Shown here: positions 24,068 to 37,442 of the stretch, one piece after another | Position numbering within the stretch: position 1 is the first letter of the stretch | How the letters are laid out: each line of letters starts with the position of its first letter | Translations under genes and position numbers: made by a program | Source: Setophaga petechia | Lineage: Eukaryota; Chordata; Aves; Passeriformes; Parulidae | DNA length: 64,000 nucleotides | NCBI GenBank assembly: GCA_024362935.1 | Contig: JANCRA010000011.1 | Coordinates: 6,193,501 to 6,257,500, forward strand | Direction of reading: 5' to 3' | Notes under the pieces: model-generated | The model's input: only the letters and a program-made list of their open reading frames with translations | Told to the model about the DNA's origin: nothing | The model's database searches: none

Positions 24068-25364
24068 CTGCACTTTCAGGGGAAAGAACTGCAGGAATTA
24101 ATAGGTTGTTACAGTCTTTAGGTAGTGGGAGTCTAGCACTGGCGGAAGGCTTGTACTTGGTTTGTCAAGCTTGTGTGCTGGGTGATCATGAGTGAAGAAC
24201 CAGTCTGAAACTTTTAGAATGTGATTCTGACCATTTCAGGAGGAGTTTTTCTTAGAGGTACGAAAGTTTTGTTTTCATTCCATGCTGGTCTTAAATTCCC
24301 ATTCACCTCTCTGGAAAAGTACATATAAACTATGTTACATAAACTGAAATAGACCTGACTGAAAATGATTATTCACAACAAATGGATGGCCATTAGAGTA
24401 ATTTGGTCCAAGAAACACTTTTAAGATTCAATAATTTTATATCTGCCATGCTTACTCTCCTGAAATATAAAAGAACTAATCTGCATTAAAATGCTACCCA
24501 CAAAATGTAACCTTAACTTTTGGGTTGTTTAGGGAAGTTATTAAACAGTGATAAAATGATACCTATGCTAATGCTGGCCTTTTATACCTGGTGCTTGATC
24601 CTGTATGCAGATCATTTCAACTTCATCTTATGCTCCTTGATTAAAAGAAGTGGTCTACTACTACACTAATGGACATCATTTATTTCACCTGTTGGAAGAT
24701 ACAAGATATTAAAATTTTGTTATCTGGAATAAGCCCTGGTTTCATTGCTACAATCCCATAATTACATGTTACTAGAAATAGAAAAGATACGTTTGAAAGG
24801 AACACCAACTGACACCAATTCCAAAGAAAAAAGAATAAAAATCCCATAATTTGGTAGGCAATGAGGAATTTAGTCTTAAAATATTCACTGTTTTTTTCCT
24901 ACATTTTCCCAGGGAATTTTTTTTTGTCTAAAGAAAGTGTATGGCCATCCTTGGAAATAGTTGGTTTCCATTTTTATTCTACATATTCCTACTGTAACTA
25001 ATTAAAGTCTGGAAAAGATGTTACCTTTCTTTTACAGGTGAAAATTTAGGATGCAGGGAAAGCAACGGATCATCTCAAGTAACACAATCTGTTTCAAAAT
25101 GGTACTAAATTCTTCTTCACCAGGTCTAAAGTCTACATACTGAATTAACCATAAAATAACTCATTTATTTAAGCTAACGAAACTCATTTGTTAGGATGAA
25201 TAATTTATCATTCTCTTGCTAAGTGATGCCATTACATTAAAAAATAAAAGCTAACAGTTCTGGCATAAGATGCCGTGCTGAATAATTATGATTAATTTTA
25301 TATTTGTACCACTTTATCACTAGCATTTAGGTGTATATTTATTACGTAACATTTTTTAAGACAT
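24068..25364. other. Unique AT-rich sequence, no feature recognised
   Basis: No repeat family, RNA gene or coding frame could be supported. Confidence 0.4.
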
Positions 25365-25830
25365 CACAGAATCTTTGGTATGAAGAGATTTTAGGAGTTT
25401 ACACAGTGTATCTCCTAGATCCAAAGCAGTGTAAATTGCACTAGTTTTATCTCTAGATAAACACTTTCAGATTTCCAGGGGTCAAAATATCACATTTCTA
25501 GTAACCTATCCTGTTGCTTTTCTACTTTTATGTTGCAAACATTTTCCTGGTATCTAATCTCAACTTTCCTCACTGTCTTTTAAGATTCTTTTGTTTACTG
25601 CAGACATGAAAAATATTTAATTCTGTCTCTTACTTCAATTATTTTTAGTGATTTGTATACCAGTAACTGCCATGCTCTCCTTCCAGATTCCTTTTCCTTA
25701 GGCTGAGGAACCCAAATTCTTTCAATCCTTGACACCTATCCATTCCTGTTGATCTGCCTTGGACTTCCTGCTTTTGTCCCACATCCTTCTTAAATATAGT
25801 GCAGGAGAGATCTCAGTGGACATAAGTAAA
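25365..25830 (-). mobile_element. Old CR1 LINE 3' region, inverted
   Basis: The plus strand runs in the order of a reverse-complement CR1: a tail-like ATCACAGAATCTTTGG, a T-rich middle around CTTTCCTCACTGTCTTTTAAG, then CCTTAGGCTGAGGAACCC, AATTCTTTCAATCCTTG and CCACATCCTTCTTAAATA. It is much more diverged than the copies at 12052 and 40803, so it is likely an older subfamily. No open frame remains. Confidence 0.6.
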
Positions 25831-28800
25831 GAGGGAGGATTTCATTCACTGATCAAAATTAAGAGTTCACCACAGGAAGCTATCTCTGTTCTGAATAGCT
25901 ATAAAAGTTAGCCATCCAAGTTAGCTATCCTATTCCCTGTCCAGTAGTTTTGTCACTTTGAAAGTTGTTCTGTAAATGCTAGTGCATGACAGAAAAATTT
26001 AGGGGAAATGGGGTTTTGTGATGAGAAAAACTGTCTTGTGTATAATTCACTTACAAGGCTGAGTGGGTCCTGCTCACATTTTTTATTGGCATTTAAGGCA
26101 GTGTTTGCACAAAAACATCTTTGTTTCCAGGGCCTCAAGCAATTTGAAATTAGCCTCTGTGACTGCTAGCTCTGGAAACTAACCAAGAAAATAGTTCTTT
26201 TTAAAAATCTAATAATGAAATGGAACCTAGAGTGCCAGGAATATTTTATAAATGATACTATGTCCTGAAGCATTATTTATCTTCATGGCTACTATACATT
26301 GCTCCCAAGTTATCCCTCTCAGCGTTGCTAAGATAAATGCCTCAGCACAATAGTTTATTAGATATTCTCTCTAGGTGTACATTATATAAAATAGAGATGC
26401 ATTGCCCAGGCATTTCTGATGGAAGACAACCTGTGTGTAGTTGCCCATTTTTTAAGAAAATGGCAAGAAGAAGTGGCACAGGATGTTTGGCACCAAATCT
26501 ACAGGGCCAGGGCTGAAGGCCTGAAACATCTCCTGTAACCTGACAATGGCCAAATGACCCAAGGTGGGACCCTGAACTTCACTGGTTCTTTGAGATTTTC
26601 TTTGTTTCTGGTGTTGTGTCTTACTCTTCGGAATAGATGCTTTCCATATTAGATTCCTGATTAGAATTTTTTTTCATTTTTAATAGAGAACAATGTCAAA
26701 GAAAACACCATGTAGGTAGCAAGAGCTCTTTGATCCTCTATCACAAGCCCAAAGTGTTGGGAAAGGAGATAATGAATGACAGGTCAGGTAGCTGCAGAGA
26801 CCAGCTGGCCCTAGAAGTCAGTGTGGCTCAATCCTTCAGTGATCTGTGGCCTACATCGAGACAAAAGGTGGACCCAAGACTTGGAGAATGGTGAGCAGAA
26901 AGTGCAGCAATCAACTGTTTTGGGGACAGGAGAGGTAAGGTTTGTCAAGGTATAAGCATATATATGCATATCAAATGTTACTAACAAAGGTGAACTATGC
27001 TTTTAAATTCATAAGACACCCCCCAGATCTCCATTCTTGTTTTGAAAGTGGCTATTATCTCAATGGACATTTTGTAGAATCTCTGATGAACCTATATGTA
27101 CATGGGAGCTTAAGTACTTGAAATAAAGACTTAATTGCCACTTAATTAGTTCATTTTCAGATAGCTGATTCTACAGTTTCTAAATTAAGAAAAAAAGCAA
27201 GTGCTTAATCTTCAAGAATTTCTGCATATTTTAATTATTTGAGAAAAAAAATGCTGAGGTTGAAAACAGACTTTAGTGTGGAGGGTGAAACGACCTGAAC
27301 TTAGACAGGATTTCTAATTATGTAGAATTCTTGTTAATGATATTTTTTAAAGGAAAAGGTACCTCAGTACTTCCATGGTAAACTCAATATAGCTCTGAGG
27401 ATTTTATCTTCTATTAGCTAAAATAGTAAGTTAGAATGTCTATTAACACACATCTGATAAAAAAAATTTCTTTAGGGAAAAAAAAGTGGTTTGGATATAA
27501 TATTCTTATTTGGATATAATATTCTCATGTTCAGATCCCTCCGGTTTGCTTAGCCAGGATGCTGCTTTTTATGGCCAAGAGATATTTGCATCCAAGATTA
27601 CTACAACCAAACTTGGTTCATGCAAAACTTCTAACAAGCAGTACTTCTTTTAACATGGACATTTATTCTTGTCCTCTTTTGGAATCTGCGTGAAGTTTGC
27701 CTTTTGGATTAGTACATTCAGTTCAACATAACTTTCCACAAAACAGGAATACACCTATATTTAACATGATATTTAGCCATACAGCAACCTGTTTTTCTTA
27801 AAATGACAGCACTATAACATCTGTTAACAACTAAGCAGAAAATCTGGAAAAGAAAGCTCACATCAATTTTAGTCAGCAAAATGATGAAAATCAAGAAGAC
27901 TATTTAAAATTTGAAAATTTTGTTGTCAAAAATCTGCATATTTTATTTGAATACTGGGAATGGGAGCACAAAGAAGTTAGCATTTCTGTGAAAAATGCCT
28001 TCCCTCCAAGAGATTAAGAATATTTATTTAAAATATGTTGTTGTTGTTATTGTTATTGTTTTTGTTTGAGATACTGTTTGGTTTTTTCCTGGGGATCTCA
28101 AAATACCTCACATAAACTAGCTGAGTGCTTTCACAACTGAGTGCTTACATAGTGCAACATTCTTTTTCTTCCCAAATATGATTAAATAAATTTATTTGCA
28201 TTCAAGATGATTAATAGGTGAATCTTACACCAAAGGAAAATGAAAGTAGAGTTCTGAACCATGTCATATCTGTCAGATGAAAATGTTGCCAAGTATTAAT
28301 GTTTGATGTTCTTTCTCTCTCTGTAGTTAGTACACAAAACCATTATGGCTTTTGAAGAAGAATCATTCCAAAGAAAGTAATAATTTCAGTAAAGGTGATA
28401 GGTTAATACAAACCTCTTCACCACAGTAATCTATTTGCCTTTCCTGATATCTTATTTGGAACTTTTGCCAGCACATTCCAGATTAAGAAAAGAGGATTTT
28501 TTGCTGGGTCAAAGCCCCAGAGATTATTGTGCCAGAAAAGATATCACTATTTTGCTCTCTTTCATTTCCTACTCCTTGCTATTTTTGATAGCACCTTCTA
28601 AATTAGTAAATATTTCACTTCAGGGAGCAAGCTATATGACCTGAAATGTATTAGTCTTTTCCAAAGTGAAAATGCTGAAGTATAGAAGGAGACATTTTAT
28701 TCCAGTGCACTATCTCAGCTCTTATCAAAAAGTAAAACCTGCATGAAAGGTTGATATTTACAATTTATTGCCCATTTTCCCAGTGATCACTTTGATGCTG

Positions 28801-31617
28801 TACTATAGTTCTCCAGCAGCAGGACTGAACAGCCTGAAGAGTCAAACAGCTCTAATGGAGTGATTGCAGAACACATCAGGATCAAAACAGTTCATATGAA
28901 GTGGAAGAGAAGAAGCAATTTATCCTTATTCCGTTCAACTTCTTTACAGTACTTGAAACACTTTCTGTTTCGAGTGTCTTACTGAGCTCTTGAGCTTAGC
29001 TGCTGCCAAGGGTCCAAGTAAAGTAGCTAGACATCCCCCAGACACATACATCCATTGCAGGCAATGCATCATTAGATCTTGTATAATTGGAAATTTTTCC
29101 AATTTATTGTCTCTGCATGAATCCAAAAGGTACACAGTCCTCTTTCAAAGCAAAGCAAAGCTGTGTGGTGGGGACAATGTCAATGAAGATGTTAACTGCC
29201 TTTTAAAAATGTAGTTGCTGGCTTTTCTGAATTTAGTCAATGAATTCCCAGTTAAAAGGAAACAGAAGGGAAGAAATCTTCCTGATCACAGATTCTTAGC
29301 AAGGATTGACTCCTTAGAAGAATTTTATACTTCCTGAAACATTTTAAATACCGTGGATCCGACATGTTTAACATCCTAACATGATCGTGGTTTCCTCCTT
29401 AAAAAATGTGAAAAACATATTGATTTTGTCCAAATTAGATCTGCTTAATAATCTTTGCAGTTTTACTGCCATGTATACCCCTGATAATCCAACTTGGGAG
29501 CAGCTGCAATGAACTGTTGCAATAAAATTGACTGAATGTTTTCCTTCAGCGCCAATTAAAAACACACAATAAAAGCAACCAAAATAAAAAATATTCTTCA
29601 AGCATAGAACATCTCTCATTTTAGAAGATTTTTTTTGCAAGTTTTTCTTGCTTACCTTGAGTACAGATTTTTTAATTACAATCTTACTGACCCAAAGATC
29701 AGTATAGGAAATAATCTGCCTCAGAAGAGCGAACACTTGCATCTTGCTAACACCTGGGTTTTAAAGTATCTTATTACAAAGCAGGTTCGTAACCGGCTTA
29801 TGTAAAGAAAATCTGTTTCTGGTCTCCTTCCTTAGCAGAGATGTTAATATAGACATATTGTCAGGATAGATTACTTCCCTTGATGTTCAGGGCAATGAGT
29901 AGATTGGCAAATATTAAAATGTATCAACTTAGATAATGGTTCTATTTTTACCATTATTTAAGTTATGCTTCCAGACAACAGTTCGCAGTTTAACCTAGAT
30001 TGGTAAAACTAAAAAAAGTGTAAAAATTAAATTTGTTTTAAACTCTTTTTTATTATTTCCCTTGAAACTATTTTATAGTTCGTCTATTTTTTTTGTACAT
30101 TGTCTATTCTTTTCCTATTATTTCTTAATAGTAAACATAGTGGAATATACAGAATTTATTGAAAATCCTGTAATATCACCTAAAACATGTACAGTCACCA
30201 CTTGTAGATATGATTAAATACCAGAATCAAAAGTGTCAAACACTTAATAGTATATTAGCATGCTCTCTGTTTTCTACAAGTGTATGTTATATATATGATA
30301 AATGAGCACTAGCATTTTGTGCAGAGCAGAGGCTGCTCAGTGGCTGGGAGCCCTGGGTGCAGATCAGTCCCTTTTGTGCACACCTGTCATGTGGGTGGAA
30401 ACATAATTACTGGGAAAAGGCAGTCCAAAGAGTGGCAATGTAATGAGCAGAGGAGTGCACATTATGAATTGTTCTGCTGTATACAGTTCTTCACTAAAAA
30501 AAAAACCAAACCAAAAAAGTAGGTGTTCAGAATACACATCACTCATGAATCTGTGTAGTTTTGATGTGTTCAAAACAAACAAAACAAAAAAGAATAATGC
30601 TATGCCTTTTCAAAAATGGGATTTACTTGGCAGGGAGAAAGATGGAAAGAACAGAAAGGAGACAAGAGATTGTCTGCTGGTTACTTGAAGCAATCAAGTA
30701 TGAGAGTAAGTCAACTGTTTTGTGTAATCTGGAAATGACCCAGAAATATTTTATTCAGGAAGGACAAGAATCAATTAAATCATTACATCAAAATCGAGAG
30801 CATTTATCTGAGATTATCAGTGTTTTGAAGAATTGTCACATGAAAATGCAATTTTACCATGGCAGCCTCTGCCTGAGGTTAAGGGTTATAAATGAACGAT
30901 TTGTTTAACTCAACATAATGTTATACAAATTGCCTTCATTTAAATATAATTGTGGACAATTTGAAAAACAATTTTTATTGATGTAATATAGCACAAGAAT
31001 AAAATATTTTCAAAAATTCAAACTTTACTCAAACTTTTAATCTGAGATTTTGAAAGGTCATGAGATTTTTTGTCCTTTTTGTCTCCTTGTCCTGGAAGGA
31101 TAAGAATGTCCATTCATTCTGTAAATAAAATTGATTTATGAAACAGTTTAACAACAGCAATGGGGTCCAATGCACATCCTAATCAGTAGAAAGATAACCT
31201 TAGTTTAGCATTTGTTGTTGAGTGTACTCTGGATTATGGGGACAAAAAAATGGCAAAAGCTGTGTGAAATATAATGATACTGTGTTATAACTGACATTTC
31301 AAAGAACAGGTAAATTGGTGCCACAATTTTTTTCTGGGATCAGAGCAAAACCCGTTTTTCTGCAATTTCAAAAATCTTGGAGTCCAGGAGAAAATACAAT
31401 GCAGGTGAGAAATAGGGATGCAGATAAGATAAAGCATACATTGCATTGTTTCAAGGCCCCATTGTTCCAGGGACCAGCTGTGCCTGGTCTTATTTACTGG
31501 AGCTTCTCTGGGGACTGGCGATGGAAAATGCCAACCAGCCTCTGAGGCTGAACTTGCCTCCTCTTGCCCACTTGGTGCCACACACTGGTGGGAAGGGCAT
31601 GCTTTCCTTAGCCAGGG
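25831..31617. other. Unique AT-rich sequence, no gene recognised
   Basis: Nearly 6 kb with only short random frames (the longest 124 codons at 29368-29742, minus strand, no recognisable domain). It contains a small tandem duplication at 27490-27525 and a short GTT/ATT-rich simple stretch near 28037-28067. A GAG|GTAAGG donor-like site near 26935 has no supported exon. Confidence 0.4.
27490..27525. repeat. 17-bp tandem duplication, period 19
   Basis: TTTGGATATAATATTCT occurs exactly at 27490-27506 and again at 27509-27525. Confidence 0.9.
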
Positions 31618-31992
31618 AACTTGCCCTCTCAGCCTGGAGAACAGAAGGCTCTGGGGAGACTCTGCAGCAACTGTCTGGTACCCAAAGGAGCCTGTGACAA
31701 GCAAGGGGACTTTTTACAAGGGCATGACTTAACAGAGCAAGGGAGAAAGCCTTCAAACTGAGAGACAGCAAGCTTAGATTAAATATTAGGAAAAAATTCT
31801 TTTTTGTAAGGGTGGTAAAGTACTGCAACATGTTGCCCAGAGAAGTTGTGGATTTTTCATCCCTGGAAGACTTTAAGGCCAAATTGGAAGGGTCTTTGAG
31901 CAAGTGTTCTAGCGTAAAGTTTCAAGGAGTTTGGAACTAGATGATTTTGGGGTCCTTTTAACCCCAAATATTCTATGATGATATGATTGTAT
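31618..31992 (+). mobile_element. CR1 LINE 3' end
   Basis: Typical CR1 order: AGCCTGGAGAACAGAAGGCTC, GGACTTTTTACAAGGGCATG, AGATTAAATATTAGGAAAAAATTC, GTTGCCCAGAGAAG, TTGGAACTAGATGATTTTGG, and the tail ATTCTATGATGATATGATTG. The tail units differ slightly from those of the copy at 5350, suggesting another subfamily. It is 5'-truncated with no intact frame. The GC-richer 180 bp just upstream (31440-31617) is not recognisably CR1. Confidence 0.88.
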
Positions 31993-34908
31993 TTGATAAG
32001 TAAACACTTGTAAATGAGTATCTGGGCAAGTTCAAACCTCTGCATCCAAAAAATAAGAATATATCAGCAGGTATTTTGCTAGGGGTCATGTGTTTTAAAA
32101 TTCTGTTTTGGGATTTTCTTCTCACCTTGCAACCCTTCCTCCAAGACCTTTATCTCCTCTCTCCCCACATCTAGAAATGGAAGTCCTATCCCTGATTTCC
32201 CGGCCTACAGCTTTATTTAGGGAAGAAATAAAGCATTTATCACATGCAATGAGAATCACTTTTGAAAAATAAATACAATCCTGCCACTTAAGGCTGCTTT
32301 GTGACATTTATCTCCAAGAGTTTGCAAAGATTTGTTCTGAGTGGAGCAGAAGAAGCTTTTCCTTCTCCCTGCCTGCCCAAAGGAGAACATGTTTTCACTT
32401 TCTATTACCACCTTCCACCCAACTGAAGAGCATTTTCTCTCTTTTTTCCTTTTTAAACACAACAACCAAAGATGGTTCATCTGTGATAATACTTTTCCTG
32501 TCAGCTTTCACCTCCATTTTCCCCTCAGGTTGTTTGTTCCTGTGATTTTATATTTTGGAACCCACTGAGTATATGGCACATTTACCTTATATGTTTCTTT
32601 CATTTTCTGATGGAGGCACTGAAAAGGCAGAGAGCAGGATTCACTTTACTTACAAACCAAGGATAAAAGCAACCTACTCTTGTGATTTTCCTGCTGAATG
32701 GGATTCAGAAAGTTGAAATACTACTCACTAAGCACAGGAAATATTATTTTGCCAACAAGCTTGTCTAAATTAACTGCAGAAAAACAAGTATAAAATAAAA
32801 CTAAAAATATTTGTTTTGCCTTTAGAGAGGAGGTGAAAGCTACATAATTTTTCTTTATTATGATTTGCTCCCCCAGAGGTGAAGTTTTTCTCAGTATTTG
32901 CAGTCTAAACTCCTGTTTCCAGAGGTTAACAATGCAGCTGTAAGGCTTCAGTCTCAGTTTAACATTTGGCACTGTTTCTGCCTTGAAATAGTACCTCTGG
33001 TACATATACATAATACCTTCTCCCAAAGGGTGTCGTAGCACTTTAACATAGTGAACTTGAATAGCTTGTTTCATCCATCATCAAAATGCAACTGCTTTTG
33101 AGGTGCAATACAGCTTCAGAATGCAGAGTTCTGTACAGCAGTTTAGGTAAGGAAGCAATGATAATTTCGAAATTTTGGTTTTGCTAGTATTTTAAGTGAG
33201 TAACGTACTCCTTTCTCTAGGCATGTTTTTGTAGTCATAGATATAGTACAGCAATGATAAGATTTGAGATCACATTAAAAGGGCAAAGACATTTTCATAC
33301 ACTGAAATCTTCCAAATCATTCATGCTTGCAAAACCTTTTCTAGTACCTTTCTATTCAATTAGATTACAGTCTTAGTTATCTAATGTTGCTAAAGCACAA
33401 TGAAATATTCTTTAAGCACAATAAAATTTAAGTCTCAGATTAAGCTAATACAAATGAAACATAGCTATAATTAGCTCAGTACTTCCTACTAAAGAATCAA
33501 TATTTTGGCACTGACATGTGAAAAAAGCAGCTTATTTGTCATTTTCCTACTTCTGCAGGATGAAGTTATAGTGTAATTGTCAAGAATTTGTCAAGACAGA
33601 CAGCAATGAACAGTTATCGCTTTTTCCAGAGAAATGGCATGCACCAGAAACAGAGCCCAAGAGGCAGTTTAGATGACATCCTGTTGTGGGGAGGGAAGGG
33701 GAGAATTTCGGTTTGTGGATGTACCTTGTCCAAAGACTGGAGTTTGGTCCTGGCTTGGTCTGCAGCCGTGTTATCGATACAGCCCTGGGGAGCTTGCGTG
33801 CTGAACTTCCAGATCTCAGTGAAACCTGAGCAAGACCAAAGTACCAAATAATTGCATCTAAGGTAGTTCTGAGGGAAAATAAGGAAATATTTAATCTAAG
33901 AAGGAAGCCCCTGTAACTGTCACAGCTCTGCAGCACCCTTATAGGTGAACAATTTTTCTCTAGCTGCCTAAACGCAGCTTAAATCTTGCTTTATGACTGT
34001 AAGTCAAAAGAGATTTATATGGAGGAATAGCATGTCAAAAAATTGTTGAGTCATGGCAAATGAATTGAAGCAGGATCTCAGCACCAAACATGTTAGTTTG
34101 CCTGCTACTGCTAATCAATTCATGAAGGTTGTGTCAGCAGGCTCTGAGTGCAAGCAGAATGATTTTGATTTTGGCCAAGGCATACTATTTACAGGTACTC
34201 AGAGACTGTGTTTCTGACCTTGCTTTTAGTGGAATAAATTCAAAACAATGTAAACCTATTTTCTTGAAATGAAAATTAGGGCAATAACAGTATTAAAACA
34301 CCTGGAGCATTTCTCTGCTGCTTAGGCTAGTTTATGGATACCCTCGATCCAAAATAAAGCTTGTGCCTTGTTAGTATTCTTTGAGAGAACATCGAGGGAA
34401 ATAACATAGATCCATCCACCTAAAAATGTCTTTGTGACAGTCAATTCAAAGGATTGCAAAGGAATTTGCACACTTTGTAGCCCTGAAGCTGCTGATTCTG
34501 AGTGACAGGTAAATCAGATTTGACTTTTCTCTTGCAGCTTAATTTCACTTAGCTGGGGAAAAAAAATGTAAAAGGGCCACAGATCAAAGAGAGCTCCAGC
34601 TGAGAAAGAGAAAAAGATGACCTAAATTTTCAAAGTGACTAATGATTTTTGGTATTTCCATTTTGGGTCTCCTGATTTGAAACAGCTTAAAGGATCTTGA
34701 TAATCATAGTGCAGTTGCTCACCATATTGTTTGAATCCCCATAGAGTCTTATAAACATCTCTAAATCCATGTTCAAACAGGCAGGATCTAACCAGAGATC
34801 ATTTTGGTAGAATTTGGATTATTGCATATTCCTAGATTTTAGGAAGAGATTGGTAGGAGCTGAAGTTTTCAGAGACCTTGCAATACAATTATTTTTCCTT
34901 ATATGTGT
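31993..34908. other. Unique sequence, no gene recognised
   Basis: Includes a slightly GC-richer patch at 33580-33940 where overlapping frames of up to 118 codons exist on both strands. Opposed frames of similar length without any domain argue for compositional chance. Confidence 0.4.
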
Positions 34909-35008
34909 GTGTGGTTGTTTGTTTGGTTTGGTTTTTTTTTTCCCCTGTGTGTTTTTTTGGTTTTTTGGTTTGGTTTGGTTTGGTTTGGTTTGGTTTTTTG
35001 GGTTTTTG
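34909..35008. repeat. (GGTTT)n simple repeat
   Basis: GGTTT units with interrupting T runs. The cleanest part is 34969-34995, with about six consecutive GGTTT units. Open frames across it are repeat artefacts. Confidence 0.9.
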
Positions 35009-35099
35009 ATCAGAAATCCATTTCAAAGCTCTCTAATCCACTATACTTGAAGTTCCTTTGTCTCTAAGAGCATTTCATGTGGTTTGATTACCTAAATTG

Positions 35100-35760
35100 T
35101 CCCAGCATGGTATGGGCATTATCTTCTCCAGTGACAACACTGAGCTGTTACTGCCTGGTGGCTTTTTGTTTTATATAGCTACACTCTCAAGCATTCAGGT
35201 ATGTGCATATAAATTATACCTTGCCTGTTCTATCCCATGCTGTAAGGGTGGAACAGAGGATTCCTCCTCCCGCAGAGGTCCTGCCCATGTCCCCCTGAAG
35301 TCATTCAGTTACTTCCTTCATGCCAATAGCATACCCTGTTTTCCCTTGATTCTGCCTTCTCCCCTGGGATTTGTGCCAAGCCAGGGCATGCCTCCAATGA
35401 TTTATCTTCCCTGGCAGCTGAGATGATGTCCCAGCAGCCTCGCCCTCAAGACATGGATGGTCAGAATGGGTTTGACTCCAGCTCAGCATATGGAGACTTG
35501 TTTCTACCCTGCCTGCTCAGGCTAGGACAAATAAATCCCTGCATTTCCATAGTGAAGAACAGCTCTTCTTGGCTTCCATGCTGGGCTTAATTTTGTCCCA
35601 TGACCCCACACTGCTTTGTCCCAGCAAGCATCAGCCCACACTCAACACTTTGCCCATCAGCAGGACTCAGGAGCATCATCCATCTGTTTCCTGCTGAGAT
35701 CCCTACACCCTTTTTGGGCTTTGGGATCCTCACATACTGCACATGGTGAGGTAAGGGAGG
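35100..35760. other. GC-richer island of unknown nature
   Basis: About 660 bp richer in GC than its surroundings, with CCTGCC/CCAGC-type phrases and an AATAAA near 35530. It could be an old retroelement piece or a transcribed exon, but no family match and no open frame above about 110 codons supports either. Confidence 0.3.
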
Positions 35761-37375
35761 TTGGGAGGATACAGCCATTCTCTACTGCCCTTTTTCATAA
35801 TAAAAAAAATTCCATTCTCTGCTAAGCTGACACACTGGACTCCACTCCCAGGGGCATTAGAAGAGCTGTGCAGCATTTGCAAGTGTTTCACAAGCAAAGA
35901 AAACCTGGCTGCTTTTCCCCCCCAGTTTAACTCTTGCAAGGACAAAAATGAAAAGCAAACAAACAAACAAAAACCCAAACCAAATTATATGTACTTGAGA
36001 TATGGTGTATGATAGAAAACTGTAGAACATTCATGTGTCAAATTTTCAAATTTCTTTGCCCCAAAAAAAATATGATCTGATTTTTCAGAAAAATCCAAAC
36101 AGCTACAAGACTTGTCCTAGTGATTTTTGAAATTTTCTCTTCAAAGAGATCTTTAAAGTCTAGTGGCTTGGGAGTGCATATTGTGGGTTTTCTTCATACC
36201 TACAAACTCTGGAAGCATTGTGATTCTTGTCAACCCTATGGTGGTCTGCCAGAAAACCTGGAGATCTTCAGTCCTTGCTTATGCGTCAGTGAAACGCTTG
36301 GTGACTGAGATCTTGCTACTGGAGATAATTTTTGATGAACCATAATTTTTAATTAAGGAACTCATTCAGCAAGAAATATGCAAATAATGCTGATGCTAAA
36401 GCAGCAAGTGATTTTATAAAATTGTGATTGGATGAACGTTATGGAGCTCTCTCCATTTCCCACGTGCCTTGCTTGATGCCTAAATCAAGGCTTTATTTCT
36501 TTCATTGGTGCTTTATTTTTTTCCAGATTACATTAAGCAGAATGTTTTGTTGCTTAAATCCAGATAGAGCTCCCTTTCATGAATTACGGAGCATATTAAC
36601 ACTAGGATTATTTTATTGCTGGATCAGGGACATCCACTAATTTTGCCCTTAATATATCCTTTTATTATGAACATTTGCAGATGTCTCTGGAAATTGTATG
36701 ATTCCACTCAGGATACAATGAGAGGACTTAATGAGGTGCTTTATGGACACAATTCAAAATTAACTTTGAATTTCCTGGCTTTTGTTGATTTTTGTTGCAA
36801 CCCTAACATTTTTCAAACATAGAATCATTACATTAAAAAAATAAATCTGTATTTTAACTAAGATTTATTATACCCTAGTGAGATAAATCTTGTTTTCAGT
36901 TTTCAGTAATTACATGATTCATTTCCAAGCAGCTGAGCAGTAAAAATAAAAAAAAAGATAGATCTGAATGAAAAATAACACTTCCTAAAAAAAAAACCAA
37001 ACAGATTTTTACAGGATTTTAAAAGAAATTTCAATGAACTCCAAGAATGAATATATCAAATGTCTCATTCTGAAAGGTTTGTAATATACTTTGCTTATTC
37101 CTAAGTGCAAATTAACATGAAAGCATTGATCTGAACTATTTTTGAAACTTTCTGGAAGACCAAGGATCTGACATCCCCTCATGTGCTTGGCTGCTGGACA
37201 GACAGGATCATTGACACTAAGTGATCAACTGCCATGAACTCCTTAGAGGGGATTGCTGCTATATAACTTATAACTTATTTAGCCTTTAAAGTCTCTGGTC
37301 TTTGTGCAAAGCTACTGACAGCAAATGTTTGGCAAACAACTGGTGGCACATGGCTCGTAGGGCTTTCTAACAGAG
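35761..37375. other. Unique AT-rich sequence, no gene recognised
   Basis: Only short random frames. A small CAAA-rich stretch (AAACAAACAAACAAAAACCC) lies near 35957-35976. Confidence 0.4.
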
Positions 37376-37442
37376 ATGGATAGATAGGTAGGTAGATAGA
37401 TAGGTAGATAGATAGGTAGATAGATAGACAGACAGACAGATA
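37376..37442. repeat. (GATA/GGTA/GACA)n microsatellite
   Basis: A tetranucleotide array of TAGA, TAGG and finally CAGA units from about 37376 to 37442. Transition from GATA to GACA at the right end shows stepwise variant units. Confidence 0.95.

Noticed and set aside
29368..29742. 124-codon minus-strand frame
   Set aside because: Length is within chance expectation for 64 kb, composition is unremarkable, and there is no domain or splice support.
33580..33936. 118-codon minus-strand frame and 87-codon plus-strand frame on the same DNA
   Set aside because: Opposed frames of similar quality in a slightly GC-richer patch point to composition. No recognisable domain.
34814..35050. 78-codon Phe/Gly/Leu-rich frame
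   Set aside because: Product of the GGTTT simple repeat.
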